Origin: Actinomadura livida
GTDB taxonomy: Bacteria > Actinomycetota > Actinomycetes > Streptosporangiales > Streptosporangiaceae
Assembly: GCF_014648675.1 (NCBI RefSeq)
Contig: NZ_BMRO01000008.1
Coordinates: 296,322 to 358,863, forward strand
DNA: 62,542 nt
Direction: 5' to 3'
Shown here in pieces: positions 8,210 to 16,786 of the stretch; positions within the stretch are counted from its first letter, which is position 1; each line of letters opens with the position of its first letter. The notes beneath the pieces were generated by a model. It worked only from the letters and a program-made list of their open reading frames with translations, searched no databases and was not told the origin of the DNA. Position numbers and translations under genes: made by a program.

Positions 8210-8327
8210 TTCTTGGACCACCTCCTTTCGCGCGTATCACGCACGCTATGCGAGCGCCTCGCGCGCAGGCAAGCCGGTTTTCCCTCGGCGGAATCCGCGG
8301 CGGGGGGCCGCACCCGGAACCGGGTTC

Positions 8328-8333
8328 TAGACT
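8328..8333 (+). promoter_or_regulatory. -10 box, leaderless fur-family gene
   Basis: TAGACT is followed by 6 nt and the ATG at 8340. Confidence 0.5.
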
Positions 8334-8339
8334 TGGGGC

Positions 8340-8756
8340 ATGGTCGAGTCGTGGCAGGAGGAACTGCGGGCGAAGGGGTACCGCGTCACGCCCCAGCGCC
8401 AGCTGGTCCTTGAGGCGGTCACCAACCTGGAGCACGCGACCCCGGAGGAGATCTGCACCGAGGTCCAGCGCACCGCCCGCGGCGTGAACATCTCCACCGT
8501 CTACCGGACGCTCGAGCTGCTCGAAGAGCTCGGCCTCGTCAAGCACGCGCACCTCGGGCACGGCCCGCCGAACTACCACCTGGCGGCCGAGGCCGAGCAC
8601 ATCCACCTGGTGTGCCGCGGCTGCCACACCGTCCAGGACGTCGATCCGCGGGCGGCGACGGGTCTGGCCGACGTCCTGCAGCGCGATTTCGGCTTCGAGA
8701 CCGACGTGCACCACCTCACGGTCTACGGGCGCTGCAAGGACTGCCGCGCCACGTAG
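8340..8756 (+). CDS. Fur family metal-responsive repressor
   Basis: 138 residues. The winged helix reads GYRVTPQRQLVLEAV and NISTVYRTLELLEELGLV, typical Fur. HIHLVCRGCHTVQDVD carries metal-binding His residues and Cys92/Cys95; a second pair, Cys132/Cys135 (CKDC), completes a structural zinc site. Which metal it senses (Fe, Zn, Ni) cannot be decided. The message is probably leaderless from TAGACT. The ygfZ gene begins 9 nt after the stop, and its own -10 box overlaps this stop codon. Confidence 0.9.
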   Translation: MVESWQEELRAKGYRVTPQRQLVLEAVTNLEHATPEEICTEVQRTARGVNISTVYRTLELLEELGLVKHAHLGHGPPNYHLAAEAEHIHLVCRGCHTVQDVDPRAATGLADVLQRDFGFETDVHHLTVYGRCKDCRAT

Positions 8757-8759
8757 CCT
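8754..8759 (+). promoter_or_regulatory. -10 box of ygfZ overlapping the fur-family stop codon
   Basis: TAGCCT starts on the TAG stop (8754-8756) and is followed by 6 nt and the ATG at 8766. Confidence 0.45.
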
Positions 8760-8765
8760 GGTGGC

Positions 8766-9752
8766 ATGGAGAGCCCGCTGTTGCAGACGCCCGGAGCAGT
8801 CCCCGCCGACGCGCCCGACCAGGAGGTCGCCGCGCACTACGGGGAGCCTTCGCAGGAACAACGCGCCCTGGAGGACGGGGCGGCGTTCGTCGACCGGAGC
8901 AACAGGGGCGTCGTCCGGATCTCCGGGCCCGACCGGCTGAGCTGGCTGCACAGCCTGCTGAGCCAGCACCTCGACGCGCTGAAGCCGTTCGAGCCGACCG
9001 AGGCGCTGCTGCTCGGCGCCAAGGGCCACATCGAGAACCACCTCTTCCTGATCGACGACGGCGAGGCCGTGTGGGCGCACGTGGAGCCCGGGTCGGCGGC
9101 GCCGCTGGTGGAGTTCCTCGACCGCATGCGGTTCATGCTCCGCGTCGAGGTCGAGGACGTCTCCGCGTCCCACGCCGTGGTCACCGGCCCCGGCCCGGCC
9201 GAGCCCGGGACGCTCGCCTGGCCCGACGCCGCCGGGACCGTCACCCGCGTCGTGCCGCGGGGCGAGTTCCCCGAGGGGCTGCGCCCGGCGGGGATCTGGG
9301 CGTATGAGGCGCTGCGGATCGCCGAGCACCGGCCCCGGTTCGGCGTCGACACCGACCACCGGACGATCCCGCACGAGGCGGGGTACGTGGAGACGGCCGT
9401 CCACCTGAACAAGGGCTGCTACCGCGGGCAGGAGACCGTCGCCCGCGTCCACAACCTCGGCCGCCCGCCGCGCCGCCTGGTGTTCCTGCACCTGGACGGC
9501 AGCGTCGACCGGCTGCCCGCGCCCGGCGACCCGGTGGAGATCCCCGGCGGGCGGAACGTCGGGTTCGTCGGGTCGGCGGCGCGGCACCACGAGCTGGGGC
9601 CGGTCGCGCTGGCGATGGTCAAGCGGAACGTGCCGGTGGACACCGAGCTGCTGGCGGGCGGGGTCGCCGCGGCGCAGGAGGTCGTGGTGTCGCCGGACAC
9701 CGGGGCGAACGCGCAGATCGATCTTCGCCGCCGGCCCGCGAAACACGGGTAG
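8766..9752 (+). CDS. ygfZ: YgfZ/GcvT-like folate-binding protein
   Basis: 328 residues. The signature K-G-C-Y-x-G-Q-E is at 216-223 (KGCYRGQE), and its Cys is the functional residue of YgfZ. YgfZ supports assembly or repair of certain Fe-S enzymes through tetrahydrofolate. The N-terminal DRLSWLHSLLSQHLD and the middle GcvT-like fold agree. The gene lies right behind the Fur-family regulator, so metal-linked co-regulation is plausible. TAGCCT 6 nt upstream of the ATG and no SD point to a leaderless start. Confidence 0.88.
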   Translation: MESPLLQTPGAVPADAPDQEVAAHYGEPSQEQRALEDGAAFVDRSNRGVVRISGPDRLSWLHSLLSQHLDALKPFEPTEALLLGAKGHIENHLFLIDDGEAVWAHVEPGSAAPLVEFLDRMRFMLRVEVEDVSASHAVVTGPGPAEPGTLAWPDAAGTVTRVVPRGEFPEGLRPAGIWAYEALRIAEHRPRFGVDTDHRTIPHEAGYVETAVHLNKGCYRGQETVARVHNLGRPPRRLVFLHLDGSVDRLPAPGDPVEIPGGRNVGFVGSAARHHELGPVALAMVKRNVPVDTELLAGGVAAAQEVVVSPDTGANAQIDLRRRPAKHG

Positions 9753-9832
9753 CTCACCGACCCCCGGGGCAATATCGTCTGATACAGACGATTTCTCACT
9801 GGATGCCGCCCGGGAAAGGTGGATTCCTACCG

Positions 9833-10321
9833 ATGGTCCCGAACCTGGGGAGACAGGAGCCGCCGGCGGCACGGCGGGGTGCCCGGCGCCTTCCCCGCAG
9901 GGAGTCCGCGCTGCTGTGGTGGGCCCTGTTCGCCGCGTTCGCCGGGGCCGCCTGGTGGTTCCAGTCGTGGCGGATCGCGCTCCTCGGGTTGCTGACGTGG
10001 TGCCTGTACGAGTTCCTGCTCGTGCCGACGCTGTGCCGGGTGCTGAAGCGGCAGGGCCACCCCTGCACGAAGCGCGTCCGGGGCCGGCTGTTCGCCTGCG
10101 CCCCGAACCACCAGCAGCTGAAGAACGACGCGCTCTGGCGGCTCGCGGGGCTCCGCAACCCGTTCCAGAAGCGGGACGAGGACACCGACCCGGAGACCGG
10201 CGTCGTCGTCCACTCGCCGGACGTGCGCGGACGCCTCACCACGGTCGACCGCTCCATGGTCGTCCTCGCCGCCCTCGGCACCGTCACCACCCTCGTGGGG
10301 ATGGTCTACGGCTTCCGCTGA
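9833..10321 (+). CDS. Membrane protein of unknown function
   Basis: 162 residues. Two hydrophobic helices lie near 26-60 (LLWWALFAAFAGAAWWF and IALLGLLTWCLYEFLLVP), a basic region with two cysteines follows, and a third helix closes the protein (MVVLAALGTVTTLVGMVYGF). I do not recognise a family. The ATG at 9833 is preferred; AAGGTGG lies about 12 nt upstream, which is long. An in-frame ATG at 9803 is the alternative. It sits downstream of ygfZ on the same strand, 80 nt away, and converges on dtd. Confidence 0.6.
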   Translation: MVPNLGRQEPPAARRGARRLPRRESALLWWALFAAFAGAAWWFQSWRIALLGLLTWCLYEFLLVPTLCRVLKRQGHPCTKRVRGRLFACAPNHQQLKNDALWRLAGLRNPFQKRDEDTDPETGVVVHSPDVRGRLTTVDRSMVVLAALGTVTTLVGMVYGFR

Positions 10322-10340
10322 CCCCGTCCCAAGGTGCGCG

Positions 10341-10766
10341 TCAGATCTCCACGATCAGGGTGATGGGGCCGTCGTTGACGAGCGCCACCTGCATGTCCGC
10401 GCCGAACTCGCCCGTCTCGACCTTCGCGCCGAGAGCCCTCAGTTCGTTGACGACCGCGTCCACCAGGGGCTCGGCCACCGGGCCGGGGGCGGCGGCCGTC
10501 CAGGTCGGACGGCGGCCCTTCCGCGTGTCGCCGTAGAGGGTGAACTGGCTGACGACGAGCAGGGGGGCGTTGACGTCCGAACACGACTTCTCGTCCTGGA
10601 GGATCCGCAGGCCCCACAGCTTGGCGGCGAGCCTGCGGGCCTTTCCGGGGTCGTCGTCGTGGGTCACGCCGACGAGGACCAGCAGTCCCGGCCCGTCGAT
10701 CGCGCCCACGACCCGTCCCTCGACGGACACGCTGGCCTGGCTCACCCTCTGGACTACCGCACGCAT
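10341..10766 (-). CDS. dtd: D-aminoacyl-tRNA deacylase
   Basis: 141 residues matching DTD over full length. The N-terminus is MRAVVQRVSQASVSV, the active-site segment is SQFTLYGDTRKGRRP (about 77-91), and the C-terminal motif is NDGPITLIVEI with the Gly-Pro that gates chirality. The enzyme hydrolyses D-amino acids (and glycine) from tRNA. The ATG at 10766 opens the conserved start. It diverges from the BKACE gene with only 32 nt between starts, which hold a 12-bp tandem duplication. Confidence 0.93.
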   Translation of the reverse strand: MRAVVQRVSQASVSVEGRVVGAIDGPGLLVLVGVTHDDDPGKARRLAAKLWGLRILQDEKSCSDVNAPLLVVSQFTLYGDTRKGRRPTWTAAAPGPVAEPLVDAVVNELRALGAKVETGEFGADMQVALVNDGPITLIVEI

Positions 10767-10774
10767 GGACGTGC

Positions 10775-10798
10775 ATTCTGCCGCGTATTCTGCCGCGT
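10775..10798 (+). repeat. 12-bp tandem duplication in the dtd/BKACE spacer
   Basis: ATTCTGCCGCGT occurs twice head to tail (10775-10786 and 10787-10798). The second copy completes a TATTCT -10 box (10786-10791) that lies 7 nt before the ATG at 10799. The duplication thus builds the promoter of the downstream gene. Confidence 0.7.
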
Positions 10799-11626
10799 AT
10801 GGGAGCAACGACGCTCATCACGGTGGCGCCCACGGGCGCGGAGTCCGCGAAGTCGGACGTCCCCGCCCTGCCCGTCACCCTTGAGGAACTGGTCCAGACG
10901 GCCAAGGAGTGCGAGGCCGCCGGCGCGGCCGTGATCCACGTGCACATCCGCGACGACGACGCGCGGCCCACGCTCGACCCGTCCCGGCTGCGGGACACGG
11001 TGCGGGCGCTGCGGGAGAGCACGGGACTGATCGTCCAGTTGTCCACGGGCGGTGCCGTCACCGACCCCTACGAGGACCGGCTGCGCGTCCTGGACGCCGA
11101 GCCCGACATGTGCTCGCTCACCTGCGGGACGGTCAACTTCGGTGACGACGTCTTCATGAACCCCTGGCCGTTCATGGTGGAGCTCTACCAACGAACCCAG
11201 GAGCTGGAGGTCGTCCCAGAGTTCGAGTTGTTCGACCTGGGGCAGGTCGCGGCGCTGCACCGCCTCCTGGACAAGCACGGGCTCCCCTATGGGGGGCACG
11301 TCCACTGCGACCTGGTGATGGGCGTCCCCGGCGGCATGCCCGGGGACGCGCGGACGCTCGTCGCGGCCGTCGAGGCCCTGCCCGAGGGCGCGACGTGGTC
11401 GGCGACGGGCATCGGGCGGACGTCCCTGCCCGTGCTGTTCGCGGCCCTGTCGGCGGGCGGGCACCTCCGGGTCGGCATGGAGGACACGGTCACCTTCGCG
11501 AAGGGACGGCCGGTGACCGCGAACGCCCAGCTCGTGGAGCGGGCGGCGCAGGCCGCCCAGCTTGCCCAGCGCCCGCCGATGACCTCGGCCGACGCCCGCG
11601 CGCTGCTAGGCATCAAGGCCCGGTGA
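10799..11626 (+). CDS. BKACE family beta-keto acid cleavage enzyme (DUF849)
   Basis: 275 residues. The TIM-barrel motif AGAAVIHVHIRDDDARPTLD near residue 40 has the HxH zinc ligands, and GLPYGGHVHCDLVMGVPGGMP and TWSATGIGRTSLPV follow. BKACE enzymes condense a beta-keto acid with acetyl-CoA (3-keto-5-aminohexanoate cleavage in lysine fermentation is the founding case). The substrate here is unknown. TATTCT 7 nt upstream suggests a leaderless message. The asparaginase gene follows after 17 nt and is probably co-transcribed. Confidence 0.88.
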   Translation: MGATTLITVAPTGAESAKSDVPALPVTLEELVQTAKECEAAGAAVIHVHIRDDDARPTLDPSRLRDTVRALRESTGLIVQLSTGGAVTDPYEDRLRVLDAEPDMCSLTCGTVNFGDDVFMNPWPFMVELYQRTQELEVVPEFELFDLGQVAALHRLLDKHGLPYGGHVHCDLVMGVPGGMPGDARTLVAAVEALPEGATWSATGIGRTSLPVLFAALSAGGHLRVGMEDTVTFAKGRPVTANAQLVERAAQAAQLAQRPPMTSADARALLGIKAR

Positions 11627-11643
11627 CCGGGCAGGACGCACAC

Positions 11644-12630
11644 ATGATCAATCCTGTGCTCGCCGAGGTGGAACGGTCCGGGTTCGTGGAGTCCCGCCAT
11701 CGCGGCGCGGCGGTCGGCCTCGCCGTCGACGGGTCGGTCGCGGTCCGCGCGGGGGACCCGGCCGTGCCGATCTTCCCGCGCTCGGCGAACAAACCGATGC
11801 AGGCGGTCGCGATGCTGCGGTCCGGGCTCGGCCTGGACGGGGAGCTGCTGGCGCTGGCCGCCGGCAGCCACTCGGGCGAGGAGTTCCACGTGGAGGGGGT
11901 GGAGAAGATCCTCGCCGGGGCCGGGCTGGGGGCCGCCGACCTGCGCTGCCCCGAGAGCTGGCCGCTGGACCCCGCCAAGCAGCAGGACGTCGCGCGGTCG
12001 GGCGGCGGGGCCTCCCGGATGCGCATGAACTGCTCCGGCAAGCACGCCGCGATGCTCGCCACCTGCGTCGCCGCCGACTGGCCGGTGGAGACGTACCTGG
12101 ACCCCGGCCACCCGCTGCAGGCGGCGGTCCGGGAGACGGTCGAGGAGCTCGCGGGGGAGCCGGTCACGGCGGTCGGCGTCGACGGCTGCGGAGCGCCGCT
12201 CTTCGCCCTGTCCACGGTGGGGGTGGCGAAGGCGTTCCGCGCGCTCGTCCTCGCCGGGCCCGGCATGCCGGAACGGCGCGTCGCGGACGCCATGCGCGCC
12301 CATCCGCAGTGGACGTCGGGCACGCGGCGCGAGGAGCGGCGGCTCATGGAGGCCGTCCCGGGGCTGCTGGTCAAGTGCGGTGCCGAGGGGGTGGACGCGT
12401 TCGCGTTCGCCGACGGCCGCGCCGGCGCCATCAAGATCGACGACGGCGCCATGCGGGCCCGGACCCCCGTCACCGTCGCCCTTTTGCGCGCGCTGGGCGT
12501 CGAGGAGGGCCCGGCCGCGGAGCAGACGGACAAGGCCGTGCTGGACGAGTTGTCGATCGTCCAGGTCCGCGGCGGCGGCACCGTGGTGGGCGCCGTCCGC
12601 CCCACCTCGGGCCTCTTCACCGGCTTCTAG
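11644..12630 (+). CDS. Asparaginase (Rhizobium etli type)
   Basis: 328 residues with motifs of the R. etli-type asparaginase family: FPRSANKPMQAVAML, LALAAGSHSGEEFHVE and RMNCSGKHAAMLATC. These resemble beta-lactamase-like Ser/Lys catalysis rather than the E. coli AnsA/B fold. It would hydrolyse L-asparagine in the cytoplasm; no signal peptide is visible. The ATG at 11644 follows the BKACE stop by 17 nt. The 3' end overlaps the converging membrane-protein gene by 14 bp. Confidence 0.88.
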   Translation: MINPVLAEVERSGFVESRHRGAAVGLAVDGSVAVRAGDPAVPIFPRSANKPMQAVAMLRSGLGLDGELLALAAGSHSGEEFHVEGVEKILAGAGLGAADLRCPESWPLDPAKQQDVARSGGGASRMRMNCSGKHAAMLATCVAADWPVETYLDPGHPLQAAVRETVEELAGEPVTAVGVDGCGAPLFALSTVGVAKAFRALVLAGPGMPERRVADAMRAHPQWTSGTRREERRLMEAVPGLLVKCGAEGVDAFAFADGRAGAIKIDDGAMRARTPVTVALLRALGVEEGPAAEQTDKAVLDELSIVQVRGGGTVVGAVRPTSGLFTGF

Positions 12631-13024
12631 ACGTTGTCGGGCTTTTGCCCTTCAGTGCCTCGAACTCATCCTTGACCACCGTCTGCTCGTAGAGGAGGCC
12701 GTCCGGCCACGGGTTCTTCGGCTCGCGGCCCGGCTGGGGGTTGTCGTGGCGGAACTCCTCGGCCTGCGACTCCTTCGAGGGCGGGTAGCTGTGGGAGAAC
12801 ATCCCGGGCCGGTAGGTGTACGTGCCGCCCTGCTCCATGCCGCGGTGGTTGTCCTGGTCGTTCCTGCGGTCCGGGTGGATCGGCCGGGACGACGCGGTCA
12901 GCATCATGTAGAAGCGGGCGATCAGCCCCACGACGGCGACCAGGGGAATGATCCACGCCCATACCCAGGGGCCGCGCGGTGCGGTCTCGGCCAGGGCCGG
13001 GTCCGCCAGGATCGTGGCGAGCAT
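12617..13024 (-). CDS. Single-span membrane protein of unknown function
   Basis: 135 residues. One membrane helix near the N-terminus (VWAWIIPLVAVVGLIARFYMML) is followed by a long hydrophilic cytoplasmic tail rich in charged and Pro residues. No family is recognised. The ATG at 13024 is chosen because GGGAGGTGG lies 5 nt upstream; a GTG at 13033 has no room for an SD. It lies downstream of the MFS gene on the same strand (41 nt) and may be its operon partner. Confidence 0.65.
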   Translation of the reverse strand: MLATILADPALAETAPRGPWVWAWIIPLVAVVGLIARFYMMLTASSRPIHPDRRNDQDNHRGMEQGGTYTYRPGMFSHSYPPSKESQAEEFRHDNPQPGREPKNPWPDGLLYEQTVVKDEFEALKGKSPTTSRSR

Positions 13025-13064
13025 TCGGTCCACCTCCCGGTGGTGTTACGGGCCTCGCACGGGG

Positions 13065-14312
13065 TCATTCAGGGGTGTGTCCGCTAATTCCCGTGTTAAC
13101 CGCATTGGGAGGTTCGTCCGCGGGGTCGCCGACCGTGCGGTTGCGGCCCGCCGCCAGTCCGGGCACGGCCATGACGATGACGACGCCGAGCACGCAGGCG
13201 ATCGGAACGCTCCATCCGCCGGTGACGTCGTGCAGGGCGCCCACGCCGAGCGGGCCGAGCGCCGCGATGACGTAGCCGACGCCCTGCGCCATCCCCGACA
13301 GCTGGGCCGCGACCGGGGCGTCGTGGGCGCGCAGCCCGATGAACGACAGCGCGGTGGCGAACCCGATGCCCTGGCCCAGGCCGAGCACGACCGCCCACAC
13401 CCACACCGACCCGATCGGCGCCCAGGTCACCCCGATGAAGCCGACGAACGTCAGCGTCGCCGTGGTGAGCACCAGCGGGCGCTGGTCGCGCGTCCGCCGC
13501 GCCAGCACCGGGACGGCCAGCGACCCCGCCGCCTGGATCGCCGCGGACAGGGCCAGGACGAACCCGGCGGACGTCTCGTCCATCCCGCGGTTCTGGCAGA
13601 TCGTCGGGAGCCAGCCGAGCACGACGTACGCCAGCAGGGACTGCACGCCCATGAACACCGTGACGTTCCAGGCCAGGCCGGAGCGCCAGACCATGGCCGC
13701 CACGCCCCGCGACGACGCAGGTGGGGGCGCCGACCGCGCCGCGTGCGCCGCCCGGCGCGCCCGCGGCACCCACAGCAGCCCCGCCAGCGCCGCGGGGACC
13801 GCCAGCAGGCCCAGCGGCAGCCGCCACGACGAGTCGAACAGGTTCTCGACCGGCACCACCAGCCCGGACGAGAGGGACGCGCCGCTCGTCACGGCCAGCG
13901 TGTAGACGGCGGTGACCGTGGTGATCCGCGTCGGATGGTCCCGCTTGATGATCGAGGGCATCGCGATGTTGCCGATGCTGATCGCGATCCCGGCGACCAG
14001 CGACCCTGCGAACAGCGGGAACGGGGCGTCCAGCAGCCGCAGGAGCAGCCCCACGACGAGCAGCCCCATCGCGCTGACCAGCAGCGTCTCCGCGCGCGGC
14101 GCCCTGCCCAGGAACGGCGCGACGAGGCCGTACGCGCCGAAGAACAGCAGCGGCAGCGTCGTCAGCGCGCCGGCCGCCGTGCCGGACAGCCGGAACTCGT
14201 CGCTGATCTCGGTGAGCACCGGCCCGACCGCGGCGATCGCCGGCCGCAGGCTGACCGCCACGAGGACGATCATCAGCAGCGAACCGGCCAGCCCGGCGCG
14301 CCGCGCCGTCAC
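13065..14312 (-). CDS. MFS transporter, CynX/NimT (cyanate permease-like) family
   Basis: 415 residues with twelve predicted membrane helices. The start LRPAIAAVGPVLTEISDEFRLS and the block GWLPTICQNRGMDETSAGF are typical of CynX/NimT anion or drug carriers. The substrate is unknown: members move cyanate or 2-nitroimidazole or are orphans. The start is a GTG at 14312 with a weak SD. A single-span protein follows on the same strand. Confidence 0.85.
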   Translation of the reverse strand: MTARRAGLAGSLLMIVLVAVSLRPAIAAVGPVLTEISDEFRLSGTAAGALTTLPLLFFGAYGLVAPFLGRAPRAETLLVSAMGLLVVGLLLRLLDAPFPLFAGSLVAGIAISIGNIAMPSIIKRDHPTRITTVTAVYTLAVTSGASLSSGLVVPVENLFDSSWRLPLGLLAVPAALAGLLWVPRARRAAHAARSAPPPASSRGVAAMVWRSGLAWNVTVFMGVQSLLAYVVLGWLPTICQNRGMDETSAGFVLALSAAIQAAGSLAVPVLARRTRDQRPLVLTTATLTFVGFIGVTWAPIGSVWVWAVVLGLGQGIGFATALSFIGLRAHDAPVAAQLSGMAQGVGYVIAALGPLGVGALHDVTGGWSVPIACVLGVVIVMAVPGLAAGRNRTVGDPADEPPNAVNTGISGHTPE

Positions 14313-14461
14313 GAGGCCCTGCCTGCTCCCACCGAAACCCCCTCAAGTAAGACGTCGGACATCATACGGGCGGGTCACCGCACTCCCGACGAGTACTCCC
14401 GCGGTCAACGGACGGTTAGCCGCCTGCCATCGGGTAGGGGCGAGAGCGAGGAGGTGCCGCC

Positions 14462-14779
14462 ATGCTCGCCAGTTCCACCCGGCTCGGGGACGCCTACCTC
14501 TACGTCATCGCGCCCATCGTGATCTTCTCGGCCCTCGTCGTCTGGATCGCGATGACGCTGCTCACCTCGCGCCACCGCTGGAGCCGGCGCACTCCCGGCG
14601 GGCCCGCCGGGATGCCGCACCGGGGACCCGTCCAGGGCGGCGTGATCCGGGGCAGCCCCGCCCAGCGGACGCGCCGCGACCCCGTCACCCCTCCGGTGGT
14701 CCAGCGGGAGGAACGGCGGGTCCGCGAGGCCGAGCCGCCGTCCGCCAAGGGCGGGAAGCGATTGCGCAGGCGCCGGTGA
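14462..14779 (+). CDS. Small membrane protein with basic tail
   Basis: 105 residues. One helix (YVIAPIVIFSALVVWIAMTLL, about 14-34) is followed by a hydrophilic tail rich in Arg, Pro and Gly that ends GGKRLRRRR. The family is not recognised. GAGGAGGTG 6 nt upstream of the ATG gives a strong start. It diverges from the MFS gene and converges on DUF2207, with two large hairpins between. Confidence 0.7.
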   Translation: MLASSTRLGDAYLYVIAPIVIFSALVVWIAMTLLTSRHRWSRRTPGGPAGMPHRGPVQGGVIRGSPAQRTRRDPVTPPVVQREERRVREAEPPSAKGGKRLRRRR

Positions 14780-14815
14780 GCATGCCCTCCATCGAGACCA
14801 GTTCCCCCGAGAACG

Positions 14816-14868
14816 CAGCGCCCGCCGGTATCGGCCCCTAGGCCCTGCACCCCGCCCGGCGGGCGCTG
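14816..14868. terminator. Hairpin with 13-bp perfect stem
   Basis: Arms 14816-14828 and 14856-14868 are exact reverse complements around a 27-nt loop, in the spacer between converging genes. Confidence 0.6.
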
Positions 14869-14874
14869 TCCGAG

Positions 14875-14916
14875 CCCGCGGTGATCGTCGAGACCCCTCC
14901 CGACGGTCACCGCGGG
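14875..14916. terminator. Hairpin with 10-bp perfect stem
   Basis: Arms 14875-14884 and 14907-14916 are exact reverse complements. The hairpin follows the 14816-14868 hairpin and precedes the DUF2207 stop at 14945, so the pair is likely a bidirectional double terminator. Confidence 0.6.
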
Positions 14917-14944
14917 TCCGCCCCCCGGTGTGTCAGGGGCCGCG

Positions 14945-16744
14945 TCACATGCCGCGGGACTGCGAGATCGAGCCCGAGGTGGTGAGGGTGAACGTCCGCA
15001 TCGACTCGGCGAACTTCGACAGGTCCCACTCGGCGGGGCCCTCGTACCAGTAGAGGTTGTCCGCGCCCTCGGCCCGCTCGCCCGCGTCCTTGACCGTCTC
15101 GGCCCACGTCGCGACGGTGTCGAACACGACCGCGTACGGCAGGAAGCGGGAGAACAGCGCGATCCGCTGCCGGGACGCCGTCTCGTCCTCGTCCGGGATG
15201 ACGCCGCGTTCGAGGAACGCGCGGAAGCCGATCGTGTGCGCGAGGACGGTCGAGCCGCGCGCCGTCTTCGCGGGCATGTACTGGCCGCCGTACGCCAGCG
15301 CCGCGCCCGCGATGATCACCGCGAGCCCGGCGAGCGCCCATTCGGTGGTGAACGCCAGCGCGACGGTCCCGCCGATGCCGAGGACCGTGACGAGGAGGCC
15401 CGCGATCGTCCAGCGCGACCGGACGGTGTCGGGACGGCGAGCGAACCAGCCCTGCTTCACCACGTCGTCGTACATCGCGGACCTGACCTGGGCGAGCTTG
15501 GTGGCGAACGTCCCGCCGAGCTCCGACAGCTTCACCGAGTCGCGGGCGGTGCCGTCCGGGGCGGTCAGCAGCGCGTCCAGCAGGATCCGCTCGTAGGGCA
15601 GCAGGTCGGCGACGGGCCGCTCCAGCTTCCGCAGCGTCCAGTCGAGCCGGCCGGTGACGGCCCGGTCCTCCTCCTCGATCAGCAGGTAGCCGCGGACGGC
15701 GAGGTCGACGATCGTCGCGGTCACGTCGATGACGTCGGCCTGCTCGTCGATCAGCGTGCCGATCTGGCCGGGGCGCACCCCGTCCGGCGGCTCGAACTCC
15801 GACCCCGCGACCGGCGCGTGGTCGCCCTCCGCCGCCTTCTTGACCACGACGCGCGCGTCGCGCCCGCGCAGCAGGTAGAGGGCCGCGACGCCGCCGACGA
15901 GCAGCACCAGCAGCGCCGCGAGCGCGGAGCCGGTGACGGCGTTGACGGCGAACGCGGTCGCGACCGTGTGCCGCCGCTCGTAGATGGCCTGCCCGCCGGT
16001 CGTGCCGGCCGGCAGGCCCGCGACGACCGTGACGTACTCGCCGGGCAGCATCCCCTGCTGGGCGTAGACGCCCTGCGTGTGCGAGTGGTTCATGTAGTAC
16101 TGCGTGCAGCCGATCGTGCTGCCGAGCGGCCCGGTGAAGCAGTTGACGTTGCGGATCGCCGCGCCGGCGTCCACGGTGGCGCGCGCCTCGTCCACCGGGA
16201 CCTTCCAGCCGCCGATCACCGGCCAGCGCATCTCCTCGGCCTGCCCCATCCGGGTGATCGCGCCGCGCAGGTCGTACTCCAGGACGACCGTGTGGTCGCC
16301 GGTCAGCGCCTGCCCGCCGGCCACCTTGACGGTCGTCCTGGTGTCCTCGCTGGACGAGCCGACCTCCGAGGGGCCGCCGTCCGGGCTGCTCACCCGCAGG
16401 TTCGACAGCCGGTAGACGCGGTCCTCGGTCAGGCTCTCGTGCTCGCGCGTCGGGAACGTCCGCTCGAAGCCCTTCTCGCCGGCGAACCGGTAGACGATCG
16501 TCTCCTTGACGCGGACCACGCCGCCCTGGCCGGTGGTGAGGACGGCGTCCTCCTTCAGCACCCGGCCCTGCGCCGCCTGCCCTGCCTGCTCTGCCTGCCC
16601 CGTCTGTCCTGCCTGACCTGCGGCCGCTCGCGCGCCGGGCCCGGGCGCGGCCGCGGCGGTGCAGGTCATCACGGGCAGCAGGGCGACGGCCGACAGGATC
16701 GCGATGACCGGCCGTACCCGGAAGAACGGCGCAAGAGCAGACAT
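14945..16744 (-). CDS. DUF2207 family membrane protein
   Basis: 599 residues. There is a signal peptide (LSAVALLPVMTCTAAAA), a low-complexity GQ/A-rich stretch (about 35-60), an extracellular beta-rich DUF2207 domain (about 60-270), a membrane helix (ALAALLVLLVGGVAALYLL), a cytoplasmic domain and two further helices near 440-490. The function is unknown; homologues are common in actinobacteria and Firmicutes. ATG 16744 opens MSALAPFFRV. It diverges from the metallopeptidase with 42 nt between starts, so the two may share a promoter region. Confidence 0.85.
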   Translation of the reverse strand: MSALAPFFRVRPVIAILSAVALLPVMTCTAAAAPGPGARAAAGQAGQTGQAEQAGQAAQGRVLKEDAVLTTGQGGVVRVKETIVYRFAGEKGFERTFPTREHESLTEDRVYRLSNLRVSSPDGGPSEVGSSSEDTRTTVKVAGGQALTGDHTVVLEYDLRGAITRMGQAEEMRWPVIGGWKVPVDEARATVDAGAAIRNVNCFTGPLGSTIGCTQYYMNHSHTQGVYAQQGMLPGEYVTVVAGLPAGTTGGQAIYERRHTVATAFAVNAVTGSALAALLVLLVGGVAALYLLRGRDARVVVKKAAEGDHAPVAGSEFEPPDGVRPGQIGTLIDEQADVIDVTATIVDLAVRGYLLIEEEDRAVTGRLDWTLRKLERPVADLLPYERILLDALLTAPDGTARDSVKLSELGGTFATKLAQVRSAMYDDVVKQGWFARRPDTVRSRWTIAGLLVTVLGIGGTVALAFTTEWALAGLAVIIAGAALAYGGQYMPAKTARGSTVLAHTIGFRAFLERGVIPDEDETASRQRIALFSRFLPYAVVFDTVATWAETVKDAGERAEGADNLYWYEGPAEWDLSKFAESMRTFTLTTSGSISQSRGM

Positions 16745-16786
16745 GGCCGCAAATGGTATCGGGAATGCATGCGATGATTCACTGCT

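Noticed and set aside
8214..8229. Fragment of a 16S rRNA gene
   Set aside because: Only the last 16 nt match; no upstream 16S sequence is present.
16578..16625. Tandem DNA repeat array
   Set aside because: Low-complexity codons for a GQ/A-rich segment of the DUF2207 protein.
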